Assembly (NCBI RefSeq): GCF_020731355.1
Contig: NZ_JAJFZK010000022.1
Location: 1 to 43,622 of the forward strand
Reading direction: 5' to 3'
Length of the DNA stretch: 43,622 nucleotides
Source of the DNA: Bacillus sp. REN16
Lineage (GTDB): Bacteria > Bacillota > Bacilli > Bacillales > Bacillaceae_L
Shown: piece after piece, positions 23,263-30,606 of the stretch
Layout of the letters: each line of letters begins with the position of its first letter
How positions within the stretch are numbered: the stretch's first letter is position 1
Program-made: the position numbers and the translations under genes
Notes under the pieces: generated by a model
Seen by the model: the letters and a program-made list of their open reading frames with translations, nothing else
Told to the model about the DNA's origin: nothing
Databases searched by the model: none

Positions 23263-24048
23263 TTGAGTGAATGGAAAGACCTTATCCAGGAATCTCAAGA
23301 AAGATGGGAACAGAATGCGGAACATTGGGATGATTATATGGGGGAGGAGAGCAATCGATTTCACCGAGAACTGATCCGTCCTTATACTGAAAAACTATTA
23401 AATGTGAGAACAGACCAGACCATTTTAGACATTGCGTGCGGCAATGGGAATTTTTCAAAGAGATTAGCAGAATTAGGAGCACATGTTGTTGCATTTGATT
23501 ACTCTGCAAACATGATAGAACGAGCAAAAATAAGAACAAAGGAATACATGAATCAAATCAATTTCAAAGTGATAGATGCCACGTATTACGAGCAATTGGC
23601 CGAACTAGGATCTGAAAAATTTGATAGCGCCGTCGCCAATATGGCATTAATGGATATTGCGGACATTGGTCCATTAGTAAAGTCCCTACATAAAATGTTA
23701 AAGCCCAATGGAATTTTAGTTTTTTCTATTACACATCCTTGCTTTCAACCACCAGGTGTTCGAAAAATTACGGAAACGGAAGATAGAAATGGGCATGTGG
23801 TCACCACTAACAGTATCCAGATCTCGAAATATCTCACTCCGGTACCTTATAAAGCGATTGGAATAAAAGGCCAATCGATTCCACATCTCATGTTTCATCG
23901 CCCATTATCGTATTATCTGAATCTATTTTTTGAATCCAATTTTGTACTAGACGGTATGGAGGAGCCCAGCTTCCAAACAGAAACCAATAAGTTTGAGTGG
24001 AATGAGATTCCGCCTGTTCTTATTTTACGGTTTCGGAAGCTGACATAA
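23263..24048 (+). CDS. Class I SAM-dependent methyltransferase
   Basis: 261 residues from TTG 23263, since AAAGGAG lies at 23247-23253; ATG 23245 is upstream of that site. Motif I is QTILDIACGNGNFSKRLA, the second acidic site is VVAFDYSANM, motif II FDSAVANMALMDIAD, motif III MLKPNGILVFSITHPCFQ. The N-terminal helix (QESQERWEQNAEHWDDYMG) is typical of UbiE-like small-molecule methyltransferases. Divergent from another methyltransferase, but the two are only distantly similar. Substrate unknown. Confidence 0.85.
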   Translation: MSEWKDLIQESQERWEQNAEHWDDYMGEESNRFHRELIRPYTEKLLNVRTDQTILDIACGNGNFSKRLAELGAHVVAFDYSANMIERAKIRTKEYMNQINFKVIDATYYEQLAELGSEKFDSAVANMALMDIADIGPLVKSLHKMLKPNGILVFSITHPCFQPPGVRKITETEDRNGHVVTTNSIQISKYLTPVPYKAIGIKGQSIPHLMFHRPLSYYLNLFFESNFVLDGMEEPSFQTETNKFEWNEIPPVLILRFRKLT

Positions 24049-24078
24049 TAAAAGGGGATAGATCCAAAAAGCTATTAA

Positions 24079-24327
24079 TTAAATAGGCAGACTTGTTTAA
24101 TCAATAGTTATTTTGAAGTTGATAGTAAAGAAGACCTTATAGGTAGGTTAGATCAGGTAATGCAGAGGTTGAGGCAATGGGAATCTAAGGTAGGTGCAAT
24201 TAATCCGAATTACAAAGTTGAACATGGAGGTTTTGGCTGGCTAAACGCGAGGGAGTGGTTCGATCTTGTCGGTATGCATTTTCGCCATCACTTACGTCAG
24301 AAGTGTGAACTAGAACAAAAACTATAA
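24079..24327 (+). pseudogene. DinB/YfiT-family gene remnant (3' part only)
   Basis: An open frame without a usable start codon reads EVDSKEDLIGRLDQVMQRLR, then INPNYKVEHGGFGWLNAREW, and ends FDLVGMHFRHHLRQK, closing at TAA 24325-24327. The final segment, WF-LVGMH--HHLRQK, resembles the last helix of DinB superfamily four-helix-bundle proteins, whose third metal-binding His lies here. The first half or more of a normal DinB protein (about 150 residues) is missing, so the gene is a decayed remnant. A repeat family A terminator begins just after the stop, consistent with an old gene end. Confidence 0.6.
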
Positions 24328-24328
24328 G

Positions 24329-24361
24329 GTGCGATGATCCAAGAAGGATTATCGTCTTTTT
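24329..24361 (+). repeat. Repeat family A copy (terminator-like)
   Basis: GCGATGATCC - AAGAA - GGATTATCGTC followed by TTTTT. It begins 2 nt after the stop of the DinB remnant and shares arms and loop with the 25785 copy. Confidence 0.7.
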
Positions 24362-24407
24362 AATTGTAATTGTTTACTGACTTGGTTTAGTTTTTATCAA
24401 ATTCTGT

Positions 24408-24427
24408 CGAGAAGGGATGACTTCTCG
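24408..24427 (+). promoter_or_regulatory. Perfect 7-bp hairpin upstream of the oxidoreductase
   Basis: CGAGAAG - GGATGA - CTTCTCG, without a T-run. It lies 53 nt before the start codon and could be an operator or mRNA 5' structure. The CTTCTCGGAAA arm also occurs at the left edge of the 9128 repeat. Confidence 0.3.
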
Positions 24428-24479
24428 GAAAGAAACAAATACTTAGCTTACATACATTTTGTAAAAGGGAGTGCGATTG

Positions 24480-25415
24480 ATGCGTGCAGTTGTTATCAAT
24501 GAATATGGCAGTAAGAATGTGTTAGTAGAGCAGGAGTTGCCGAAACCAGAAATTAAAGCAAACCAAGTACTAGTTGAGGTTTATGCAACATCCATTAATC
24601 CAATTGATTGGAAGCTTCGTGCGGGTTATTTGAAGCAGATGCTTGATTGGACGTTCCCTATCATCCTTGGTTGGGATGTTGCTGGTAAAATAGTGGAAGT
24701 CGGTGATGAAGTGAAGGATTTCCTGGTTGGGGATGAAGTTTTTGCGCGACCTGATACGACCCCAAAAGGTACATATGCCGAATATACTACTGTGGATGAA
24801 GAATTGCTTGCCAAAAAGCCTGGTAACTTAACATTTGAAGAAGCTGCCTCTATTCCACTAGCAGGCCTTACTGCTTGGCAGTGCTTAGTAGATAAAACTA
24901 AAGTCAAGCGAGGAGATAAAGTACTCATACACGCTGGTGCTGGTGGTGTAGGAAGTTTGGCCATTCAAATGGCAAAACATTTAGGTGCCTATGTTGCTAC
25001 AACAGCGAGTGAAAAAAATGAAACCTATGTAAAAAAACTGGGGGCAGATGAGTTTATTAATTACCGTATGCAAAAGTTCGAAGAAGAATTAAGTGATTAT
25101 GATGTGGTCATTGATACTATGGGTGGCGATATTTTAAATAAGAGCTTCGAAATATTAAAACCTGGTGGCAGACTAGTAACTATTGCCGGACAACCTGATC
25201 CAGCATTAACAGAAAAGTATCAAGTAACGGCGAGCTCCTATTGGTTAACGCCAAATGGTAAACAGCTAAGTGAACTAGGCGAATTGCTTGAGAAAGGAAT
25301 ACTTAAGCCTCAAGTGGGTAGTGTATTTGATTTTTCAGCAGAATCGTTACAAAAAGCACATGAGTTAAGTGAAACAAATCATGCAAAAGGAAAAATCGTA
25401 ATTAAAGTTAAATGA
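24480..25415 (+). CDS. NADP-dependent quinone oxidoreductase-like MDR family enzyme
   Basis: 311 residues from ATG 24480, with AAAGGGAG upstream. Medium-chain dehydrogenase/reductase of the zeta-crystallin type: N-terminal groES-like domain (INPIDWKLRAGYL, VGDEVFA), AEYTTVDEELLAKKP, SIPLAGLTAWQCL, and the Rossmann motif HAGAGGVGSLAIQMAK. It lacks the zinc-binding Cys, so it is a zinc-independent reductase. Probably reduces quinones or activated alkenes with NADPH; no regulator is adjacent. Confidence 0.88.
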   Translation: MRAVVINEYGSKNVLVEQELPKPEIKANQVLVEVYATSINPIDWKLRAGYLKQMLDWTFPIILGWDVAGKIVEVGDEVKDFLVGDEVFARPDTTPKGTYAEYTTVDEELLAKKPGNLTFEEAASIPLAGLTAWQCLVDKTKVKRGDKVLIHAGAGGVGSLAIQMAKHLGAYVATTASEKNETYVKKLGADEFINYRMQKFEEELSDYDVVIDTMGGDILNKSFEILKPGGRLVTIAGQPDPALTEKYQVTASSYWLTPNGKQLSELGELLEKGILKPQVGSVFDFSAESLQKAHELSETNHAKGKIVIKVK

Positions 25416-25578
25416 TGGGGGACAGTAATTATTAACCGTATATTACATTTAACTAAGTTTAAAAAGTACCTTACTTTTCCGAACTTTGTACGTCAATACG
25501 AAATAATTACAACTTGTATTTTTAGTGTTCCTGCATTTTTTTATCGCTGCTGATAATAATAAGTTCAGAGGTGATAAA

Positions 25579-25764
25579 ATGGCAACTGCTAATATTGGGG
25601 ACAATATTTCATTTAAGCGTGAAGGGAAAAGCTATGAGGGTAAGGTTACGGTTGTAAGAGAAAATTCTGTAATTGTTGAGTACGGATACAATAAAGAAAA
25701 AGACGAACCCATAACAACCATAGTCAATCATAAAAATTATAAAGTAAATAATCAGAAGAAGTGA
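25579..25764 (+). CDS. DUF2187 family protein (YkvS-like)
   Basis: 61 residues from ATG 25579, with AGAGGTGAT upstream; a hydrophobic extension encoded further upstream has no ribosome binding site. The beta-rich KOW/SH3-like pattern ANIGDNISFKREGKSYEG and KVTVVRENSVIVEYGYNKE is that of Bacillus YkvS (DUF2187). Function unknown. Followed by a family A repeat. Confidence 0.82.
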   Translation: MATANIGDNISFKREGKSYEGKVTVVRENSVIVEYGYNKEKDEPITTIVNHKNYKVNNQKK

Positions 25765-25784
25765 AAAAGTATATATAGAATGAC

Positions 25785-25839
25785 GTGTGCGATGATCCAA
25801 GAAGGATTATCGCATATTTTTGTTGAACTTATTAAACAA
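25785..25839 (+). repeat. Repeat family A copy (double hairpin)
   Basis: Hairpin GCGATGATCC - AAGAA - GGATTATCGC, then ATATTTTTG, then the partial palindrome TTGTTGAACTTATTAAACAA at 25820-25839. It is the closest relative of the copy at 2319, including the second palindrome. Confidence 0.7.
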
Positions 25840-25887
25840 GTGTAAAAGGTGCGAACTAGGGATTATTAATAGAAATAAGGGAAGGTA

Positions 25888-26568
25888 GTGAAATATTTGA
25901 ATGGATTAGAAGCAATGCTATTTGATTTAGATGATACCTTGCTGAACAGGGATAAGGCAGTAGATAAATTGTTTTTACTTATTTTAGAAAAATGGTATGG
26001 GGATGTTAAGGATTCAGTAAAGACCAAAATGTTAGAGAAATTCAAAGACTATGATCATAGAAGCTATGGTGTTAGCGATAAAACGAAGGTCTTAGAAGCA
26101 TTTTTCGATGAATTTCCACCAAAACATAGATTGCCAAACAAGGACATTCAAGATTTTTGGAATCATCATTTTCCTCAATGTTTTTCAATAGACCCAAATA
26201 TTATTGATATCGTAAATGCTATAAAGACGAAAGTAAAAGTAGCAATTATAACAAACGGCTCCACTCAGAGGCAAAAAGCTAAAATAATGAACACTCATTT
26301 AAATAGCTGTTTTGAACTAATCATTATTTCTGAAGAAGTGGGACTTAGTAAACCTGATAAACGTATTTTTGAATTAGCATTAAAAAAGCTTAATGTGGAA
26401 CCAGAAGCTGCATTATTTGTTGGTGATGACCTAGAGAAGGATATGGGCGGTTGTCAAAATGCAAATATAAAAGGAATATGGTTTAACCCGCATAGGATTA
26501 AGAATGATACCGAAATAAAACCGTATGCTGAGATTGATTCCTTTGATAGATTATTAAGCTATTTATAA
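25888..26568 (+). CDS. HAD-IA family hydrolase
   Basis: 226 residues from GTG 25888 with GGAAGG upstream. Motif I FDLDDTLLNRD, motif II AIITNGSTQRQKAKI, motif III Lys in GLSKPDKRIF, motif IV LFVGDDLEKDMGGCQNA. The helical C1 cap lies between motifs I and II. The YjjG/REG-2-like pattern suggests a nucleotide or sugar phosphatase. It converges with a DUF3888 gene 18 nt downstream. Confidence 0.88.
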   Translation: MKYLNGLEAMLFDLDDTLLNRDKAVDKLFLLILEKWYGDVKDSVKTKMLEKFKDYDHRSYGVSDKTKVLEAFFDEFPPKHRLPNKDIQDFWNHHFPQCFSIDPNIIDIVNAIKTKVKVAIITNGSTQRQKAKIMNTHLNSCFELIIISEEVGLSKPDKRIFELALKKLNVEPEAALFVGDDLEKDMGGCQNANIKGIWFNPHRIKNDTEIKPYAEIDSFDRLLSYL

Positions 26569-26586
26569 ACATAATTAGGAGTTGTT

Positions 26587-26943
26587 TTACCTTTTTTCTT
26601 GGTATTTTTCATGTTTGTAATTTGTAACGATAACACCTGCTGGAGTAATATTCATGGTTAACGTGTCCATCCCAATAGGATTATGTGCGCCTACAAATGG
26701 TGTAATTGTTACGATCACATCAAAATCATTTCCCCCCTCTTTACTTCTGGTGATGCTTATCACTTTTTCATCGGTATAGAGCCTTAATTCCCCGTAGTGG
26801 CCAGTAACAGCGTTGGTGATATGAGGGGATAAAGTAATTAGAAAAGTATCGTTAAGCAATTCCTCTTGGCTTTCTGCAAAAGAGGAACTCGGAAAAATAC
26901 ATAACAACACGATTACTAAAGAACCAAGTACTGATTTTTTCAA
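26587..26943 (-). CDS. DUF3888 secreted protein
   Basis: 118 residues from TTG 26943, behind GGGGGTG. Signal peptide KKSVLGSLVIVLLCIFPSSSFAES with a likely cut after SFA. The mature domain has the DUF3888 pattern: LLNDTFLITLSPHITNAVTGHYGEL, then DVIVTITPFVGAHNPIGMDTLT. It is a paralog of the protein at 2415 (shared DxFxxxLxPxI and VxVxxxxFxxAHxP), without its Cys pair. Function unknown. Confidence 0.75.
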   Translation of the reverse strand: MKKSVLGSLVIVLLCIFPSSSFAESQEELLNDTFLITLSPHITNAVTGHYGELRLYTDEKVISITRSKEGGNDFDVIVTITPFVGAHNPIGMDTLTMNITPAGVIVTNYKHEKYQEKR

Positions 26944-27028
26944 TTTACATACACCCCCAATATTTTTTTACTTTTATCTTGCCTTGGAATCATTTCTTTA
27001 TCCCTATCGATAATTATGTTTCAAGGCT

Positions 27029-27056
27029 TGGGTCTGACGCTATTAAGCATTATAAT
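27029..27056 (+). promoter_or_regulatory. Candidate sigma-A promoter of the IscA-like/rhodanese pair
   Basis: TTGGGT at 27029-27034, a 16-nt spacer, then TATAAT at 27051-27056. The -10 matches the consensus, the -35 only in part. It lies 31 nt upstream of the start at 27087. Confidence 0.4.
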
Positions 27057-27086
27057 AAGGGTATAGTTGTTTAGGAGGAGAAATCG

Positions 27087-27353
27087 ATGTACATAACTGA
27101 TGAAGCAAAGCAATTGTTGGAAAAATCGGGTGCAATGGGAATTCGCCTTTACACCGTTCCAAGTGACAGTGATGGACCGCAAATTGCTTTAGCGATAGAA
27201 GAGCCACATGAATTTGACCGGGTTCAAACGATTAAAGGAATCAAAGTAGCTTTCGATCCAAGTGTAACAGGAACTGAAATTTTAACGTTAGACAAAGAAG
27301 AAAATGAAAATGGTGTTGGATTAGTATTAAAAGGTCCAGGAAGTTATTCGTAA
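27087..27353 (+). CDS. IscA/HesB-fold protein without cysteines
   Basis: 88 residues from ATG 27087, with AGGAGGAG upstream. The fold pattern of the A-type iron-sulfur family is clear: MYITDEAKQLLEKSG, GIRLYTVPSDSDGPQIALAIEEP, DRVQTIKGIKVAFDPSV, and a C-terminal GVGLVLKGPG. The family's metal-ligand cysteines (one in the middle, two near the C-terminus) are all absent, and the protein has no Cys at all. Cluster transfer is therefore unlikely. It is followed 15 nt later by a rhodanese, so a sulfur-related role remains possible. Confidence 0.75.
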   Translation: MYITDEAKQLLEKSGAMGIRLYTVPSDSDGPQIALAIEEPHEFDRVQTIKGIKVAFDPSVTGTEILTLDKEENENGVGLVLKGPGSYS

Positions 27354-27368
27354 AAGGAGGAACCCAAA

Positions 27369-27698
27369 ATGCCCCTTAAAAAGATTAGACCTGATGAATT
27401 GTTCCAGAGAATGAATGAGCAAGAAAAACTTGTCCTTTTAGATGTAAGAGACGAGGAGAAGTACAATGATTTCCATATAGAAGGTCCTACCATTGAGAGT
27501 CAAAACATACATAAGACCGAAATTTTTAATTTTAACAAGCCGGTTGATTCTTTGTCAAAGGAAACAGAAATAATCGTAACATGCACAACAGGAAACTCTG
27601 CAACCAAATGTGCGAACATTCTTTCAGATCACGATTATAAAGTTGCTGTGTTAGAAGGCGGAATCACTGCTTGGAAAGAATACTTAAAATCGAAATAA
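27369..27698 (+). CDS. Single-domain rhodanese
   Basis: 109 residues from ATG 27369, with AAAGGAGG upstream, 15 nt after the IscA-like gene. The CTTGNSA active-site loop carries the catalytic Cys (residue 72), and VLLDVRDEEKY plus VLEGGITAWKEYL are the family's flanking motifs. It would carry sulfane sulfur as a Cys persulfide. The coupling with a Cys-free IscA-like protein suggests the two act together, but this is inference. A terminator follows. Confidence 0.88.
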   Translation: MPLKKIRPDELFQRMNEQEKLVLLDVRDEEKYNDFHIEGPTIESQNIHKTEIFNFNKPVDSLSKETEIIVTCTTGNSATKCANILSDHDYKVAVLEGGITAWKEYLKSK

Positions 27699-27708
27699 GA
27701 CAACCGAG

Positions 27709-27741
27709 GGCGATTGCTAAAATAAAGGCAATCGTCTTTTT
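27709..27741 (+). terminator. Intrinsic terminator of the rhodanese gene
   Basis: GGCGATTGC / GCAATCGTC stem, followed by TTTTT. Confidence 0.75.
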
Positions 27742-27861
27742 GTGGAAGGGAACGATTGAATTTTTGTAGTCAGAATTCCTCATGATTGTATAATAGATAC
27801 ATATAATTACTTACGATGAGTTCTCCTAATTTAAGTCTTGTATCAGAGGGGAGATGGCAGA

Positions 27862-28206
27862 ATGAGTTACGAGATGCGAATTGCGACCATGCTGGCCGAA
27901 CAGATTGAAGGCTTTATTCAATTTGTTCAAGAAAACTATGATAATAAACATAAAAGCTATGTGGAAAATCCCGATAAATGGTATCAGGTCAAGCTGTTAA
28001 TTGAAGAATTTAAGTTCCAGCTTAATGCAGCTGAACTGCGGAGAATAAATCGATTTTCTTGGAATGCAAAGTACACCAACCTATTAGTCGATGATGTTAA
28101 AAAGGGATTGGACGTTATTGAGGAATATGTGGAGCGGAATTACAACGATTTATTTCTCTTAACCGGAAGACTGCACACGTTAAGGAGCCTCTGTTCCTCG
28201 TTTTAA
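27862..28206 (+). CDS. Helical cytoplasmic protein, unknown function
   Basis: 114 residues from ATG 27862, chosen because GGGGAG at 27849-27854 is well spaced; an earlier in-frame TTG at 27838 has no site. All-helical: MRIATMLAEQIEGFIQFVQ, WYQVKLLIEEFKFQLNAAEL, a short NRFSWNAKYTN loop, and VKKGLDVIEEYVERNYND. No motif or family recognised. Stands upstream of a lipoprotein gene by 26 nt. Confidence 0.6.
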   Translation: MSYEMRIATMLAEQIEGFIQFVQENYDNKHKSYVENPDKWYQVKLLIEEFKFQLNAAELRRINRFSWNAKYTNLLVDDVKKGLDVIEEYVERNYNDLFLLTGRLHTLRSLCSSF

Positions 28207-28232
28207 TTTTACAAAGTTAAGGGGGAAGGGTC

Positions 28233-28631
28233 ATAAAACATGCTATCTTATTCATTTTGATACTGTCTGTGATGACAGGGTGTTTAAGCAATCCAGATAA
28301 CGAAGATCAATACATAGATATCCAAAAGCGCATAGGCAATGAAAATAATTATGAGGATTTTAAGAAAATAACCGATAACGATCAAGTTCAGAAGGTGAAA
28401 AAAATATTAAATGAAGCGGATTGGGAAAAAGCAAAAGTAGAGATGAATCGGCCCCCTGATTACCAATTCATCTTTCAATTTAAAAACCCTAATATTGAGG
28501 CTAAAGCAGTGCTATATGAGCTTTGGGAAAATAAATACAGTCTAGAATTAAAAAGGGGTAGCGATGAGTATGTTCAACTTAACAAAGAAGACTCAGAAGT
28601 GCTACTTGAAATAATAGTTGGGGAAAAATAA
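28233..28631 (+). CDS. Lipoprotein with an apparent ATA start
   Basis: Read from ATA 28233 it begins KHAILFILILSVMTGC, a complete lipoprotein signal with lipobox MTG-C (Cys 17), which would be anchored outside the membrane. The site GGGGGAAGGG at 28221-28230 is correctly placed for this ATA. The first ordinary start, TTG 28257, would leave only eight residues before the Cys and has no site. The mature domain (about 116 residues, IDIQKRIGNENNYEDFKKI, YQFIFQFKN) is unassigned. It ends inside the next gene's upstream region. Confidence 0.65.
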   Translation: MKHAILFILILSVMTGCLSNPDNEDQYIDIQKRIGNENNYEDFKKITDNDQVQKVKKILNEADWEKAKVEMNRPPDYQFIFQFKNPNIEAKAVLYELWENKYSLELKRGSDEYVQLNKEDSEVLLEIIVGEK

Positions 28632-28647
28632 CGAAAGGAATGGTGTC

Positions 28648-29121
28648 ATGACCTATCACATACGTGTAAGAGCGGGGGCAGTGATAATTGAAAACAATTC
28701 AATTCTTTTAGTTGAGTTTAAAGATGAAAACGGCCTTCATTATAATTTGCCATCTGGTGGGGTTGAGCCTAATGAAACAGTGATTGAAGCAGTTCAAAGG
28801 GAAGCAATGGAAGAGGCATCAGTTGATGTCGAAGTCGGCCCATTAGCGTTTGTTTATGAATATGCTCCTCATAGTAACTCTAATAAATATGGTGAAACAC
28901 ATTCATTATCTCTATTATTTGAGTGTGAAATAAAAGAAAGTTTTACACCAAGTTTTCCTAGTAACCCGGATCCAAATCAAACGGATGTTAAATGGATTCC
29001 GCTATCTAAATTGCAAGACATTGTTCTATATCCAAATATCAAAGATCATCTTCTTAACTTCGTTACCGATAAAAAGACCATTGATTTAATTGAAGAGCAT
29101 TTGTTAGTAAATAATAATTAA
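28648..29121 (+). CDS. Nudix hydrolase
   Basis: 157 residues from ATG 28648, with AAAGGA upstream. The Nudix box GGVEPNETVIEAVQREAMEE plus ASVDVE is complete, including the REAMEE metal-binding helix. The protein hydrolyses a nucleoside diphosphate linked to another moiety; the substrate is not predictable, but the N-terminal strand RAGAVIIENNSILLVEF and the acidic C-terminus are common in Bacillus family members. It lies 16 nt after the lipoprotein and 53 nt before a second Nudix gene. Confidence 0.85.
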   Translation: MTYHIRVRAGAVIIENNSILLVEFKDENGLHYNLPSGGVEPNETVIEAVQREAMEEASVDVEVGPLAFVYEYAPHSNSNKYGETHSLSLLFECEIKESFTPSFPSNPDPNQTDVKWIPLSKLQDIVLYPNIKDHLLNFVTDKKTIDLIEEHLLVNNN

Positions 29122-29174
29122 CGGCACTTTCGTTGAAATATATACTAGGAGTCTATTACACGGAGGAATTTCAA

Positions 29175-29672
29175 ATGTATTCGTATACGATCTGTTTTAT
29201 CAAGCAAGGAAATAAAATACTGCTGCTCAATCGGGAGTCCCCTGAGTGGATGGGAATCTGGAATGGTGTTGGTGGTAAGCTAGAAGAAGGTGAGACCCCA
29301 TTCGAATGTATTATTCGAGAAATTAGGGAGGAAACGGGTATTGAGATGAACCCTAAAAATGTTTGGCATAAGGGTAACATTACCTGGACAAACCCTACAC
29401 ATTCATATTTGGATGGTATGTATGTATTTGTAGCCGAGTTACCAGAAGCCAGTGAATACAAGACTCCACTAAAAACCGATGAAGGTATTTTGGATTGGAA
29501 AGACTTGTCCTGGATTTTGCATCCGAAAAATGTAGGATTGGCTAATCTAAAGTACTTTGTACACGAGATTCTTAATGACGAAACGAATTATGAACATCGA
29601 TTTGTATACGATGGAGACGATGTTGTGGATTTCTCAAGAATCCACTTGGTTGAACCTGTTCTAAATAGATAA
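29175..29672 (+). CDS. Nudix hydrolase, MutT/8-oxo-dGTPase-like
   Basis: 165 residues from ATG 29175, with CGGAGGA upstream. The Nudix box is GGKLEEGETPFECIIREIREE followed by TGIEM, and the flanks ICFIKQGNKILLLNRESPEWMGIWNGVGG match MutT-type 8-oxo-dGTP diphosphatases of Bacillus. It would clean oxidised nucleotides from the pool or hydrolyse related substrates. It is the second Nudix gene in a row and has its own terminator. Confidence 0.85.
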   Translation: MYSYTICFIKQGNKILLLNRESPEWMGIWNGVGGKLEEGETPFECIIREIREETGIEMNPKNVWHKGNITWTNPTHSYLDGMYVFVAELPEASEYKTPLKTDEGILDWKDLSWILHPKNVGLANLKYFVHEILNDETNYEHRFVYDGDDVVDFSRIHLVEPVLNR

Positions 29673-29680
29673 GATAACGA

Positions 29681-29710
29681 AGCGCTAATCTAATTGATTA
29701 ACGCTTTTTA
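29681..29710 (+). terminator. Intrinsic terminator of the Nudix gene
   Basis: AGCGCTAATC - TAATT - GATTAACGCT followed by TTTT; one internal mismatch. Its arms resemble the two terminators at 35321 and 35417. Confidence 0.75.
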
Positions 29711-29740
29711 TTTAACAAGCTTCTGCCCATTCAAGTCGAT

Positions 29741-29926
29741 AAATTAAAGGGAAAATTCCGCTTAATTTGTGGTTATGATGAAAATATGCTTGTTGCCCAA
29801 TCCTATGTAAAAGGTATTCCCACTATTACTCCTTCTAAAATTGAAAAAGGTTTCTCCGTGTTAAAGGAAAAATCCTGTCGATATCGAATATACATATTAT
29901 GGAAGGTGGTTGGATTTGGAAAATAA
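29741..29926 (+). other. Unassigned open frame, possible gene remnant
   Basis: The frame reads KLKGKFRLICGYDENMLVAQ, SYVKGIPTITPSKIEKGF, SVLKEKSCRYRIYI and ends at TAA 29924-29926, overlapping the start of the next gene. It has protein-like composition but no start codon with a ribosome binding site, and it lies after a terminator. It may be the 3' end of a decayed gene. Family not recognised. Confidence 0.2.
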
Positions 29927-30470
29927 AATCCCGAAGAGAATCCACATTATTGGTTCGGTCGGAAGCGGCAAGACAACATTTGCGAAACATCTTTCTTTAA
30001 AATTGAATATCCCGTTTTATGAACTAGACAATGTTGTCTGGATAAGGGACAAGTCTGGGGATATAAGGAGAACCGAAAAAGAGAGAGAAGAGTATCTCAA
30101 CTCGATTCTTCAATCGGAAAGCTGGATTATTGAAGGGGTACATAACGAAGATTGGGTATCAAGTAGTTTCTATCATGCTGATCTAATACTCTTTCTAGAT
30201 CCCAGTTATTCAATCCGAACCTATCGCATCATAAAAAGGTTTCTGAAACAAAAGCTCCGATTGGAACATTCAAATTACAAACCAACCTGGAAAATATTCC
30301 TCAAAATGTTCAAATGGAACCGCCATTTTGAAGAGATGGGGAAGCCAAGTTTCCTGAATAAGTATGAAGTTTATAAAGATAAAATTTTAATTATTGAAGA
30401 CAGGCATCCATTAAGAACAACAATTAAATACATGTATTCAACTAGGGCTAAAGGAGAAAATAATGAATAA
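29916..30470 (+). CDS. FlaR-like P-loop kinase (topology modulation protein family)
   Basis: 184 residues from TTG 29916, with GGAAGG 9 nt upstream. Walker A is GSVGSGKTT (residues 13-21). The patterns LSLKLNIPFYELDNVVW, EREEYLNSILQSESWIIEGVHNEDW, DLILFLDPSYSIRTYRIIKRF and LIIEDRHPLRT match the adenylate-kinase-like family annotated FlaR/topology modulation protein. The original name is doubtful; they are small nucleotide- or metabolite-kinase-like proteins. Substrate unknown. No adjacent partner. Confidence 0.8.
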   Translation: MENKIPKRIHIIGSVGSGKTTFAKHLSLKLNIPFYELDNVVWIRDKSGDIRRTEKEREEYLNSILQSESWIIEGVHNEDWVSSSFYHADLILFLDPSYSIRTYRIIKRFLKQKLRLEHSNYKPTWKIFLKMFKWNRHFEEMGKPSFLNKYEVYKDKILIIEDRHPLRTTIKYMYSTRAKGENNE

Positions 30471-30606
30471 TTCTATCAACGTAAAAATGTGGACAGGTTT
30501 GCATGAACACAACAATTGTTGAAGGATGGAAAGCTGCAAGTTCGAAAAAAGTTCTAGAATTAGGAGAGTCCATGAAAAGCTATAAATAGTTTCAGGAGGT
30601 CAAGGT

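Noticed and set aside
24408-24427. The CGAGAAG hairpin as a terminator
   Set aside because: No T-run follows; kept only as a possible regulatory element at low confidence.
30503-30589. 28-codon frame between the FlaR-like gene and the microprotein
   Set aside because: A weak ribosome binding site and no protein-like pattern; the region also holds another short frame. Not reported as a gene.
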